Assembly (NCBI RefSeq): GCF_000426545.1
Contig: NZ_AUFO01000016.1
Span: 1-64,000, forward strand
DNA: 64,000 bases
Source of the DNA: Paenibacillus massiliensis subsp. panacisoli DSM 21345
GTDB taxonomy: Bacteria; Bacillota; Bacilli; Paenibacillales; Paenibacillaceae
Direction of reading: 5' to 3'
Part shown: positions 16,527 through 24,969 of the stretch, piece by piece
Layout of the letters: each line of letters starts with the position of its first letter
Position numbering within the stretch: the first letter of the stretch is position 1
The notes under the pieces: model-generated
What the model saw: the letters and a program-made list of their open reading frames with translations, nothing else
What the model was told of the DNA's origin: nothing
The model's database searches: none
Translations under genes and position numbers: made by a program

Positions 16527-17129
16527 ATGGAAGCATTCAAGACATTAAACGGAATTGTGGCTCCGGTAGACCGGGTCAATGTAGATACAGACGCAATTAT
16601 TCCCAAGCAATTTTTGAAACGAATCGAGCGCACGGGGTTCGGACAATTTTTGTTCTATGAGTGGCGCTTTGACGAGGAAGGCAATGTGAATCCGAATTTT
16701 GAACCGAACAAGTCCCGCTATGAGGGAGCCTCCGTGCTGATCTCACGTGCGAACTTTGGTTGTGGCTCCTCTCGTGAGCACGCGCCTTGGGCGATTCTGG
16801 ATTATGGCTTTCGCTGCGTAATTGCTCCGTCCTTTGCGGATATTTTCTATAATAACTGCTTCAAGAATTCCATTCTGCCAATCAAGCTCTCGGAGGAGCA
16901 GGTCGAGGATCTGTTCCAGCGTACAGCTGCGCATGATGGGTATCGCCTGAATGTTGATTTGGAGCAAAAGAAGATTACGGACGAGTATGGTCTGGAAATC
17001 AACTTTGATCTGGATGAGCACCGCAGACAATTTTTGCTGCAAGGGCTGGATGACATCGGGCTGACGCTTCAGCATGAAGACAAGATTTCCTCCTATGAGC
17101 GTGACCGTGAAGCTCGTGCTTTTGTATAA
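16527..17129 (+). CDS. leuD: 3-isopropylmalate dehydratase small subunit LeuD
   Basis: This 200-residue swivel domain completes the isopropylmalate isomerase with LeuC. Family motifs visible are [40 protein letters not shown] and [28 protein letters not shown] precedes the ATG. It is the last gene of the leuCD pair, and a terminator follows at 17245. Confidence 0.97.
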   Translation: MEAFKTLNGIVAPVDRVNVDTDAIIPKQFLKRIERTGFGQFLFYEWRFDEEGNVNPNFEPNKSRYEGASVLISRANFGCGSSREHAPWAILDYGFRCVIAPSFADIFYNNCFKNSILPIKLSEEQVEDLFQRTAAHDGYRLNVDLEQKKITDEYGLEINFDLDEHRRQFLLQGLDDIGLTLQHEDKISSYERDREARAFV

Positions 17130-17244
17130 TTAAGCTGTCATTCATTTGGAGAATAGGGTGAACTGCCTGGAGAGCAGCCATATGTTTGCTATGCTTGTTC
17201 TCATTAAATTAGGCCGTCAAGTATAGTAGCTCTCTGGGTAGATG

Positions 17245-17282
17245 AACTCCTTCGTTCGCAAGATAGAACGGGGGAGTTTTTG
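17245..17282 (+). terminator. Terminator after leuCD
   Basis: AACTCC-TTCGTTC pairs with GAACGGGGGAGTT, leaving a GCAAGATA loop, and is followed by TTTTT. Confidence 0.75.
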
Positions 17283-17318
17283 CTATTACAAAAAATGCGG
17301 AATTTCTCGAAATGTACC

Positions 17319-17344
17319 GAAACATTTACAAGGCGAACGGCGTC
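17319..17344 (+). promoter_or_regulatory. ECF-sigma-type promoter of the first amidase gene
   Basis: GAAAC (17319-17323) and CGTC (17341-17344) are 17 nt apart, matching the AAC-N16/17-CGTC form of envelope-stress ECF sigma factors (SigX/SigW-like in Bacillus). The second amidase has the same arrangement at 22539-22562. Confidence 0.55.
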
Positions 17345-17417
17345 TAATTATGTAATAGGTGTAATCCATATTTTGGAGTCCTGTCGAGACGAACTACAGA
17401 TTGAAGGAGATATGGAA

Positions 17418-18962
17418 ATGAAAAAATACGGATGGATGATAATCCTGGCCTTTTTTGTATGGTTACTACCCGTATACAATCAGGCTGCGGCGGCAGGTAC
17501 GTCATTATTCATGAACGGAGAACGACTTGACACGGGAGCCAATGCGGGTCCTGAGATGGTGAACGGGAAAGTAATGGTTCCACTAAGAGTGGTCGGTGAG
17601 CAATTGGGCTACCAATTCAATTGGGAGCCGGAGCAGTTCAAAATTACGATACATAAGGATCAGTCAGAAATGGCTATGTACGTAGGACGCACGATGGCCT
17701 ATGTCGGATCAGAAGAAGTATCCCTCGATACACCGCCTCTACTGCGGGGTAACTCCACAATGGTGCCATTGCGCTTCGTGGGTGAGCAGATGGGTCTTAA
17801 GGTAGACTGGAATAATGCTACGAAGACGGTATATCTGGAGAGCAACGCAGGCTCAGGAGCAGGTGGGAAGGGCACCGTGAGCTCAGGTAATGAGGGGACA
17901 GAGAAGCCAGTTCCTATGACTCCGACTGACTCTGAACCAGCAGTTACGCCTGGCAATGAAGGCACATCGGATACCAGTGATGCGACCGAGGATAATGACA
18001 CATCGGATACTTCTGAAACGAATGAGCAACAATTGATTAGGGATATCCTCTTCAGTGACAACCGCCTCACGGTAAGAACAGATTCCGGACTGAAGCCGAG
18101 TGTCTTCACGATGACAGGACCTGATCGTATTGTGATAGACTTTGCGGGAGCAGGTTTTGCAGGCGAGCTGAAGGACGCATTCCCGCTCGGAAGCAGCGGC
18201 TCCAGAGAGCTGGAAATCTATGATAATCCTGCCGTGAAGCAGATTCGCTTTGCCATGTTTAATGAAGGAAGGACATCATCCGCACGCATTGTACTGCAGT
18301 TGAACACAGCGAAGGAATACATCCTGTCGAACGAAGGTGACGACAGCATTGTCATTTCCTTGCAGGACAAGCAAGGTCCGATTATAACACCGAGTGGAGA
18401 GAGTGGTCGACATGTTGTCGTGCTGGATGCAGGACATGGTGGTTCAGACCCTGGAGCGTCGAGTGTGACCGGACGCAAGGAGAAGGAATTCAATCTGGCT
18501 GTTGCTCTGCTGGTGCAGCAGCAATTGCAGAATGACCCTGATATTGAATTGGTGCTTACTCGTAATGGTGATACCTATCCGGCGCTGAAGGACCGTTCAA
18601 CGTTGGCGAACCAGGTTAATGCGAATCTCTTCGTATCCATTCATGGAAATAGTATGGACCTCGAAAAGTCTGCCAAGAATGCGCTGATCAATGGAACGGA
18701 GACTTATTATACCAAAGCGGATAGCAAAGCTTTTGCCGATGTGTTGCATAAACACCTCATAGCAGCAACAGGACTTAAGGATAACGGTGTACGGGTGAAA
18801 AACCTACATGTTACTCGGGAGACAAAGATGCCTGCAGTGCTGCTGGAGGCCGGATATTTGAGTAATGTTAATGATGAGGCTGTATTATTCACTCCTGACA
18901 CTCAGCAGAGGATAGCAGACGGAATTGTAGCTGGTATTAAAGAGTACTTGGGGTTGCAGTAG
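17418..18962 (+). CDS. N-acetylmuramoyl-L-alanine amidase with stalk-like N-terminal domain
   Basis: This 514-residue secreted wall hydrolase cleaves the amide bond between MurNAc and the stem peptide. It has a signal peptide (MKKYGWMIILAFFVWLLP, cleavage near AAA) and a copper-amine-oxidase-like domain in two halves (about 30-140; VMVPLRVVGEQLGYQFNWEP and TMVPLRFVGEQMGLKVDWNN). A Gly/Thr/Asp-rich linker (about 140-205) leads to an AMIN-like beta domain (about 210-300) and a C-terminal Amidase_3 zinc domain. Zinc ligands and catalytic Glu are H in VVLDAGHGGSDPGA, E in KEKEFNLA, H in FVSIHGNS and E in AVLLEAGYLSN. The start is ATG 17418, 7 nt after GAAGGAGA. A paralogue lies at 22652. Confidence 0.92.
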   Translation: MKKYGWMIILAFFVWLLPVYNQAAAAGTSLFMNGERLDTGANAGPEMVNGKVMVPLRVVGEQLGYQFNWEPEQFKITIHKDQSEMAMYVGRTMAYVGSEEVSLDTPPLLRGNSTMVPLRFVGEQMGLKVDWNNATKTVYLESNAGSGAGGKGTVSSGNEGTEKPVPMTPTDSEPAVTPGNEGTSDTSDATEDNDTSDTSETNEQQLIRDILFSDNRLTVRTDSGLKPSVFTMTGPDRIVIDFAGAGFAGELKDAFPLGSSGSRELEIYDNPAVKQIRFAMFNEGRTSSARIVLQLNTAKEYILSNEGDDSIVISLQDKQGPIITPSGESGRHVVVLDAGHGGSDPGASSVTGRKEKEFNLAVALLVQQQLQNDPDIELVLTRNGDTYPALKDRSTLANQVNANLFVSIHGNSMDLEKSAKNALINGTETYYTKADSKAFADVLHKHLIAATGLKDNGVRVKNLHVTRETKMPAVLLEAGYLSNVNDEAVLFTPDTQQRIADGIVAGIKEYLGLQ

Positions 18963-18996
18963 TGGCTGACTGACAGCGACAGACTGTAAAGAATAT

Positions 18997-19043
18997 GAGA
19001 CGTTCATGGGGCCTGCATGGTTGCCTATGAGCGTCTCTTTTTT
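18997..19043 (+). terminator. Terminator after the first amidase gene
   Basis: GAGACGTTCAT pairs with ATGAGCGTCTC (19027-19037) and is followed by TTTTTT. It separates the amidase gene from the cassette downstream. Confidence 0.85.
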
Positions 19044-19106
19044 GCCTGTTCACATAGCTAATAGCCGAGTGTTTAGTTGTTTACGAGATGTTTTTCGTTG
19101 TGGCCG

Positions 19107-19235
19107 CTACTGGCTCGGAGGTTCCTTCCACTCGCTGTTAAAGCCCGATTCCTGATTGGATCATAAATATAGCGGTGGAAATCGGGCTTTAAAGGCGACC
19201 ACTCCGTTGCTCCAGAAATCCTCCGACCCTCCGCT
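19107..19235 (-). repeat. Dispersed hairpin element, copy B (inverted)
   Basis: This 129-bp copy is on the minus strand relative to copies A and C. Read in element direction it begins AGCGGAGGGTCGGAGG. Its stem arms are perfect over 13 bp (19138-19150 with 19180-19192, TTAAAGCCCGATT/AATCGGGCTTTAA). It bounds the left side of the 19409-22133 cassette, 174 bp before the first start codon. Confidence 0.8.
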
Positions 19236-19408
19236 AGTACGATGCACGGCTGATTTTATTATTTAAAGCTGGCTGTACTAGAGAAACTAGATTTCGCACA
19301 AAAAAATTTGTTCTTTATTGTTTTCTATTGGAAATGAAGCAGAATTATTGGTGCCTCTGTGATAGTATTTAAGAATCTATTTGATAATATTGGGAATGGT
19401 GGGGTATT
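19236..19408. promoter_or_regulatory. Leader/promoter region of the DAC cassette
   Basis: This short AT-rich stretch lies between repeat copy B and the first cassette gene. It contains TTCTTTATTG...ATTGG stretches and a GTGGGG (19399-19404) just before the GTG start. I cannot place a clear promoter, but a cassette-specific one should lie here because a terminator precedes it. Confidence 0.3.
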
Positions 19409-19993
19409 GTGAAAATCGATAGGGATAAGATAAGTTTATTAAATGAGACTGTTTATAACGATTTAACAGGGATTATAAAAAAATTGAATAAACGCATTTA
19501 CATTAAGTTGTATGCTCTTGTTTATGAAACAGAGGAGGTATCAACTCCTGTTAAAATAATTCGTATTAAGAAAACTGTGTCCATAAATAAAGATTCAACC
19601 TTGGTTTCTCAAGATACATTGCAGACACTAACCAATGTATACTCCGAAATAAAAATTGATTCTGAGATCGTTGGTAGTTCTTTTGCTCAAATCAAATCTT
19701 ATATGGACCAGAAGTGGTACAACGAATTCAATCAAGCAAATCAAGGTAATATAGTTGTTGCGGATAGTTCTTCAATTCAAGATGATGATGGGGGTAAAAA
19801 CAGCGCAAGCAACATTAATGACACGCGTATATTATATGCAGGCCAAATTTCTCTTAAAGACGGGAAGTCTTCATGTTTAGTTACATACATATTAGAAATA
19901 AGGAATGCTGATAATGAGACTAAACGGACTTTCTACGAAATGCCGGAGGTCTCTTTCTTAAGAATGGTTTTGGATTATTTCTTTTTTGGATGA
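19409..19993 (+). CDS. Uncharacterised partner protein of the DAC-TPR protein (194 aa)
   Basis: It starts with GTG 19409 after GGTGGGG. I do not recognise the family. The first half alternates short helices and strands (IIKKLNKRIYIKLYALVYET, VSTPVKIIRIKKTVSI). The middle is Asp/Ser-rich (SSSIQDDDGGKNSASNIND). The C-terminal part looks like beta strands (RILYAGQISLKDGKSSCLVT, YILEIRN) and ends hydrophobic (SFLRMVLDYFFFG). It has no signal peptide. It overlaps the next gene by 8 bp, so the two products are almost certainly made together and probably interact. Codon use is AT-rich, unlike the amidase genes on both sides, which points to horizontal acquisition. Confidence 0.7.
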   Translation: MKIDRDKISLLNETVYNDLTGIIKKLNKRIYIKLYALVYETEEVSTPVKIIRIKKTVSINKDSTLVSQDTLQTLTNVYSEIKIDSEIVGSSFAQIKSYMDQKWYNEFNQANQGNIVVADSSSIQDDDGGKNSASNINDTRILYAGQISLKDGKSSCLVTYILEIRNADNETKRTFYEMPEVSFLRMVLDYFFFG

Positions 19994-22133
19994 CATTAAA
20001 ATAAGCAAAGATGAGATTACACAAAAAAATACAATCAATAGAAAATATAATGAAGACGGTGCCCAGTTTAATAGAAGGTTAGCACGTTTGTTCCTCGGGA
20101 AACTCCAAACTTATATTCAGGATAACTTCAGTGATAATGAGTTTAAAGAAGAATTTGAAAACAAACTAAATAATCAATATTACGTTAACAGTTTATTAGA
20201 GAAGATTGAAGATGTTTCTACTCTAACTTATGAAAGTAGTAGTCCGTTTGGCTCAATTCTGTTCATGAATAAAGAAGTCATTCTAAAAACACCTCTGATT
20301 AGCTTTGCAGTTACATTTACTGAGGAAGATCGGATTCACTTGGATGATGCCAAACGCATACGTAAGTTGCTGGAGCTTACCAACATAGACAAAGACTTAT
20401 GCCTAATTGCTGATGAGAATGAGATATATGGACTAGGGGTAGTTAAATGGAATCTACAGAGAGAAGTAGAAGTCTTTAATCAAAAGGGGGCTTTTGCACT
20501 TAGACTCGACCTAACCGGATTGTCTAAGTACAGTCTTGTATTAGTACAATCAAGTGTTGATCCTGCAAGCAACGGGGAGTTACTAATTGAGAATGGGAAA
20601 AAAATCTATCGTTCAGATCTAAAATTAATAGAAACAGAGCTATTGTCCGTCTCATTCAAAAATCCTAGACTTGGAGAGGAAGGGTACAGTTCTGAGAAGT
20701 TTACAAGTCTTTTGAAAAATGTGTTTTGGGGACAGGTTGCTGACATTGAACAAGTTAAATTTAAAGTAGACAGACTGGAACAAATTGTTCGCCAAGCGCG
20801 GGAACAAAAGCATGGCACAATGGTAGTTATAACTGACCATTGGACAGCCAAGCAGGAGCTGGATGAACTTAGAAAGCAATCTACACTGATTGAGCCAAAG
20901 GGGATCAATAAAGACTACATCAAATTTCTAACCTCAATTGATGGTGCGATTTATTTCGACACGGAAGGAAATTGTCATGCTATTGGTGTTATTTTAGATG
21001 GTAAAGCAAAGCAGGATATCGGGAATGCCAGCCGTGGTGCACGATTTAATTCTGCACATCGTTATTTGCATAAACTAAAAGACTATAATGCGGATAGGCA
21101 TGAAGATGAGCCTGAAAGAAAATGTGTGATTGTTATCATCTCGGAGGATGGTTCAGTGGATTTGATTCCAGAATTAGAGAATGAGGAGATGTTATTAGGA
21201 TTGTCAGAAGAAATTGTTGACTTGATTAATGAGAAATCTTCTGATCAAAATAAAAAAGAGAGACTTCGCGAGAAGGAAGAGATACTTCTGAACTCACCAA
21301 TCGTGGATAGTGACTGGTTGTTTAGAATAGGAGAAGCACTCTATACAAATAAAAGTTGGGATAGGGCTGTAGACTTTTTTGAACGCGGAAAAACACAGGC
21401 AGAGGGAAGCTATATAAATTCGTTTTATTTGAACTTGTTAGGAATATGCTACGCTTGTATTGAAAAATATACTGATGCAAAAAATTCGTTTGAATTGGCT
21501 ATTAAAAGCGAAAGTGATCTTATGAAAAAAATTGTATATACAGGGAATATAGGAATTAATTTTGTTTTCCATGGTTTTAAGTTGGAAGATAGTAAACAGG
21601 AATTCATAAAAGCAATTGAGTACCTTACTAAAAGTATTGAATTAGGAAATAATTCAGAGGACCCCCGAAAACAAATTTATTTCAGTCATAGAGGCAGAAG
21701 CTATTTAGAATTGGCAAATTTAGAAGCAGATCAAAGTGAAAAGACTGCTCTATTGATAAAAGCTACGGAAGATTACGAAGAAGCTATTGATTTAAATGAT
21801 AAAGACGACACCTATTACTGGTTTAGACATAAGGCTTATAAAGGGCTAAACCAAATTTCGAAATGTATCAAAGACTTGATTCAAGCAGAATACATTAAGC
21901 ATAATGATAATTATATTAAAACTTTGAATGATTTATTAGATAGTGACATAAACCATGTGACAGAAACGGTGGACTTCTACAAAAAGCTCGTTAGTCAGAA
22001 TAATGGGTCAGAAGGTACGACTCAATTAAATGAACTTATGTCTGAGCTAGAGATTCGACTTGAGTTAGGCAAGACAACTGAAGAAGCCGCTGTCCACAAA
22101 GAAATTCAAGTGAATGAGGATCCAAAGTCATAA
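19986..22133 (+). CDS. Sensor-DAC-TPR protein (diadenylate-cyclase-like), candidate signalling/defence effector
   Basis: This 715-residue protein starts at TTG 19986, overlapping the upstream stop. Residues about 60-245 form an N-terminal domain with FGSILFMNKEVIL, RIRKLLELTN and EIYGLGVV, reminiscent of sensor domains placed before DAC domains in conflict-related proteins. Residues about 260-400 read as a DAC (DisA_N) domain: H276-G-T-MVVITD, D319-G-A-IYFD, the motif R350-G-A-R-F-N-S-A-H-R, and VIVIISEDGSVDLIP. In standard c-di-AMP synthases the second motif is GTRHRAA; here the His-Arg pair reads Phe-Asn. Residues about 440-645 are about five TPRs (DWLFRIGEALYTNKSWDRAV). No signal peptide is visible. 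Product nucleotide and role are unknown; c-di-AMP or related signalling in phage defence is inference. Confidence 0.75.
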   Translation: MDDIKISKDEITQKNTINRKYNEDGAQFNRRLARLFLGKLQTYIQDNFSDNEFKEEFENKLNNQYYVNSLLEKIEDVSTLTYESSSPFGSILFMNKEVILKTPLISFAVTFTEEDRIHLDDAKRIRKLLELTNIDKDLCLIADENEIYGLGVVKWNLQREVEVFNQKGAFALRLDLTGLSKYSLVLVQSSVDPASNGELLIENGKKIYRSDLKLIETELLSVSFKNPRLGEEGYSSEKFTSLLKNVFWGQVADIEQVKFKVDRLEQIVRQAREQKHGTMVVITDHWTAKQELDELRKQSTLIEPKGINKDYIKFLTSIDGAIYFDTEGNCHAIGVILDGKAKQDIGNASRGARFNSAHRYLHKLKDYNADRHEDEPERKCVIVIISEDGSVDLIPELENEEMLLGLSEEIVDLINEKSSDQNKKERLREKEEILLNSPIVDSDWLFRIGEALYTNKSWDRAVDFFERGKTQAEGSYINSFYLNLLGICYACIEKYTDAKNSFELAIKSESDLMKKIVYTGNIGINFVFHGFKLEDSKQEFIKAIEYLTKSIELGNNSEDPRKQIYFSHRGRSYLELANLEADQSEKTALLIKATEDYEEAIDLNDKDDTYYWFRHKAYKGLNQISKCIKDLIQAEYIKHNDNYIKTLNDLLDSDINHVTETVDFYKKLVSQNNGSEGTTQLNELMSELEIRLELGKTTEEAAVHKEIQVNEDPKS

Positions 22134-22180
22134 AATGCAGAGATTTTACTCAATGAAAAAAACTATGATAGACGTTATGT

Positions 22181-22310
22181 AGCGGAGGGGCGAAAGATTT
22201 CTGGAGGAACGAAGTGTTCGCCTTTAAAGCCGGATTACTTCCACGGTCCCATCCTAGTTAATCAGAAATCCGGCTTTAACAGCGACTGGAAGAAACTTTC
22301 GAGCCCGTAG
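22181..22310 (+). repeat. 130-bp dispersed hairpin element, copy C
   Basis: It is the same length and has the same ends as copy A (AGCGGAGGGG to GAGCCCGTAG), with the shared block GAAGTGTTCGCCTTTAAA. The stem TTAAAGCCGGATT (22224-22236) pairs perfectly with AATCCGGCTTTAA (22267-22279). It differs from copy B's stem by a paired change (CCCG/CGGG versus CCGG/CCGG). It bounds the right side of the DAC cassette, inverted relative to copy B. Confidence 0.8.
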
Positions 22311-22651
22311 CTTCTCCCGCGACATTATTTCCCTACATACTGAGCCCAAATATGTACGAATCATTGAGTCATGCGACAAGAATTCGTCTCTTGTAGTGTG
22401 GCTTCTTTTGTATTCATTGACATAAGGATCACACTTTGGGCGTGAATCTATAGTCCTATTTCGCCGTGCGCAATCCTGCATTTCGACAAATTTTCGGGCT
22501 AAAGCATAATATTTTGCCGGGAAAAAAGAAATGTTTCGCAACTTTTGGAAGTGAGGAACGTCTAAAAGGTTGTCCGATATTGCGCAAGCATGCATTATCG
22601 GGACACTAGCCGGAGCATGTGGCAAAAATTCAAGAATGGTAGGGGTGAAGG
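22311..22651. other. Upstream region of the second amidase gene
   Basis: No gene is supported on either strand; a 123-codon minus-strand reading has no ribosome site. The region ends with GGGGTGAAGG before the amidase ATG and contains the ECF-type promoter described separately. Confidence 0.4.
22539..22562 (+). promoter_or_regulatory. ECF-sigma-type promoter of the second amidase gene
   Basis: CAAC (22539-22542) and CGTC (22559-22562) are 16 nt apart, followed by TAAAA. The first amidase shows GAAAC-N17-CGTC then TAATTA. The match supports one ECF sigma factor driving both paralogues. Confidence 0.5.
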
Positions 22652-24100
22652 ATGAAGAAATTTGGCTTTTTATTGTTTCTATTTGTCTTCATGTGGGCGA
22701 TTCCGGGCTACGGGCACGCAGCATCAGGTGGTGCTTCAATCTACCTTGACGGCGAGCGGATCAGTGTCCCAGGCGGCGCTAAAGTAGAGGTCGTGAATGG
22801 CAGTACGATGGTTCCCATTCGTGTGATCTCTGAGAACCTGAATTATGATGTGAATTGGAATCAGCAATCTCGAACGGTCAAGATCTCCAAGGACGGTACG
22901 AATATTGAGCTGGTCATTGGCAAGAAGACTGCTACCGTTAATGGACAAAGCAAGACGTTGATTGCTTCTCCACTCATACGCTCCGACATTACTTTGGTTC
23001 CACTGCGCTTTATTGCGGAGCAAATGGGTGTGGATGTGAGCTGGGATGCAAATAGTAAATCCGTATACTTAGTTACCCAGAACAGCGGCTCTGGAAACGG
23101 TGAGGTAACCCCGCCGGCTGCAGGAAATAATGGGACAGATGGAACAGAGGTCGTGCCGGGAGACACGAATGAGGGTCTTGCACTGGTGAACGGAATCAGC
23201 TTCAGTGACAACAAGCTGATTATTTCCACAACCAATGGTACGGTACAACCGTCCACGTTCACGATGGCAGGACCAGACCGGATTGTCATTGATCTGCCCA
23301 ACACAGCTTTCGCAGCTAATTTTGGAAGCATGCAGTCGCTGAATGAACAGCTCAGCGGGCAATTGGATGTATGGTCCAATGAGAAGGTATCTCAAATACG
23401 GTATGCACTATTCAGCGAAAATCCGTCTACCATACGTGTCGTAATGGATCTGACTGAGTCGATGAGTTATAGAGCTTACAATGAAGGCTCCAACCTGATT
23501 GTCGTGGATCTGGGCAATACGAACTCGAATACAGGCTCTTCAACGCCAATCGGTCCGAATGGCAAGCCTGTCGTTGTTATTGATGCAGGACACGGAGACC
23601 AGGACCCAGGTGCCGTGAGCAAGAACAAGAAACGGGAAAAGGACTTCAACCTGACCATGGCTTTGAAGGTCGAGCAGGCCCTCAGTAAATATCAGGACAT
23701 TGAGGTTGTATTGACCCGTAGTAATGATACGTTTCTGGCATTAAAGGAACGGGTACAAATAGCTGAGAACATGAATGCCGCAGCATTCGTATCCATTCAT
23801 GCGAACAGTGCTTCTTCTGCTACGGCCAGTGGAACAGAGACCTACTATCAGCGGAGTGACAGCAAGGAATTCGCGAATGTAATGCATAAGCATTTTGCGG
23901 CAGCAACGGGACTTCCTGACCGGGGAATCCGCTATGGTAATTTCCATGTTATACGGGAGACGACGATGCCTGCAGTTCTGCTGGAGGCTGGATATCTAAG
24001 CAATACGAAGGATGAGGCCGCGCTCTTCTCAACGGCATTCCAGGATCGGGTAGCCAAGAGCATCGCTGATGCCATTGCTGAGTATCTTGGATTGAATTAG
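22652..24100 (+). CDS. N-acetylmuramoyl-L-alanine amidase, paralogue of the 17418 product
   Basis: This 482-residue protein has the same domain order as its neighbour. It has a signal peptide (MKKFGFLLFLFVFMWAIP, cleavage near GHA-ASG) and two-part copper-amine-oxidase-like domain (TMVPIRVISENLNYDVNWNQ; LVPLRFIAEQMGVDVSWDAN). A shorter Gly/Asn-rich linker, AMIN-like domain and Amidase_3 domain follow. The zinc-site residues are present: H in VVIDAGHGDQDPGA, E in KREKDFNLT, H in FVSIHANS and E in AVLLEAGYLSN. GGGGTGAAGG precedes the ATG. The gerM-type lipoprotein gene follows after 78 bp. The close pair suggests gene duplication, with the DAC cassette later inserted between copies. Confidence 0.92.
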   Translation: MKKFGFLLFLFVFMWAIPGYGHAASGGASIYLDGERISVPGGAKVEVVNGSTMVPIRVISENLNYDVNWNQQSRTVKISKDGTNIELVIGKKTATVNGQSKTLIASPLIRSDITLVPLRFIAEQMGVDVSWDANSKSVYLVTQNSGSGNGEVTPPAAGNNGTDGTEVVPGDTNEGLALVNGISFSDNKLIISTTNGTVQPSTFTMAGPDRIVIDLPNTAFAANFGSMQSLNEQLSGQLDVWSNEKVSQIRYALFSENPSTIRVVMDLTESMSYRAYNEGSNLIVVDLGNTNSNTGSSTPIGPNGKPVVVIDAGHGDQDPGAVSKNKKREKDFNLTMALKVEQALSKYQDIEVVLTRSNDTFLALKERVQIAENMNAAAFVSIHANSASSATASGTETYYQRSDSKEFANVMHKHFAAATGLPDRGIRYGNFHVIRETTMPAVLLEAGYLSNTKDEAALFSTAFQDRVAKSIADAIAEYLGLN

Positions 24101-24178
24101 GATGAACGCACATAGGCCATCGCTCAGTTAGATGAGAGATCAGCAGAGTGCACATCGGTGAGGAAGGAGGCGGATACA

Positions 24179-24823
24179 GTGAAGATGAAAGTCTGGCTAA
24201 TTTGCATTTTTGCAGCAGTAGTAGCTTTAAGTGCTGGCTGTGCTGGTCGACAAGCAGCTCCTCCGGTAGCACCGGCGACTCCCACGGAGGAGGTATCGGG
24301 AGCTACTGAGCAGGAGACAGAGCAAGAAGCGGGTAATGATTCAGAGGGACAAGCTACCGATTCTGGTGTAGTGAATGCTCCGAATACGACCCCGGCTGCC
24401 AGTGACCAAGGTACTGGGGAGCAGGAGGTCGTGACCGAAACGATTAGAGCGTACTATACGGATACGCAGCTAATGCAGCTAATCGAGACGAATAAGGAGA
24501 TTACTTATCCAAGTCAGTTGGAGAAGTATATGGAGTCCTTCAAGACCTTGCAAAAGAGCGATTCTGAGGACCAGCTTACGTTGTGGTCGGATCAGATTGT
24601 TGTTCACCAGATCAAGTTCGAGCAAGGCAAGCTGACCTTCGATATCGCGCTTCCGGATGAAGCTCGACTCGGTTCGGGCGGTGAAGCCTTGGCGATCGAA
24701 GCCTTCAAGCAGACGATGTTCCAGTTCGATGAAGTGAAGTCTCTGGATCTACTCGTTGATGGCAAGGCACTGGACAGTCTGATGGGACATGTGGAGCTAG
24801 AACATCCCATGACACAGGAGTAG
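24179..24823 (+). CDS. GerM-domain lipoprotein
   Basis: The start is GTG 24179, 8 nt after AAGGAGG. The product (214 residues) begins MKMKVWLICIFAAVVALSAG, with the lipobox cysteine in LSAGC, so it should be anchored to the outer face of the membrane. A Glu/Thr/Ala-rich spacer (about 25-85) is followed by a GerMN-type domain (about 95-205: TIRAYYTDTQLMQLIETNKE, FKQTMFQFDEVKSLDLLVDG). GerM of Bacillus is needed for engulfment, sporulation and germination and is thought to act with wall hydrolases, which fits its place after an amidase gene. The assignment rests on the domain pattern. Confidence 0.8.
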   Translation: MKMKVWLICIFAAVVALSAGCAGRQAAPPVAPATPTEEVSGATEQETEQEAGNDSEGQATDSGVVNAPNTTPAASDQGTGEQEVVTETIRAYYTDTQLMQLIETNKEITYPSQLEKYMESFKTLQKSDSEDQLTLWSDQIVVHQIKFEQGKLTFDIALPDEARLGSGGEALAIEAFKQTMFQFDEVKSLDLLVDGKALDSLMGHVELEHPMTQE

Positions 24824-24893
24824 CAGGAAAATGCTGCAATTGTGTGAAAAACTGAGTTTTTAGGTGCAATCCTTGTCATTTAATGTTACACTA

Positions 24894-24933
24894 TTAGGGC
24901 GCATCCGGGCCAATAATTGGCGGTGCGCCCTAA
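24894..24933. terminator. Long hairpin after gerM
   Basis: TTAGGGCGCA (24894-24903) pairs with TGCGCCCTAA (24924-24933), and inside it GCCAAT-A-ATTGGC pairs again. It lacks a T-run and may be a processing or termination hairpin for the gerM transcript. Confidence 0.5.
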
Positions 24934-24969
24934 ATAGTAATCATTCCTTGATTTGGAGGATTATTTAGA

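Noticed and set aside
22254..22625. 123-codon minus-strand reading frame before the second amidase
   Set aside because: It covers the repeat copy C and the amidase promoter; no start signal.
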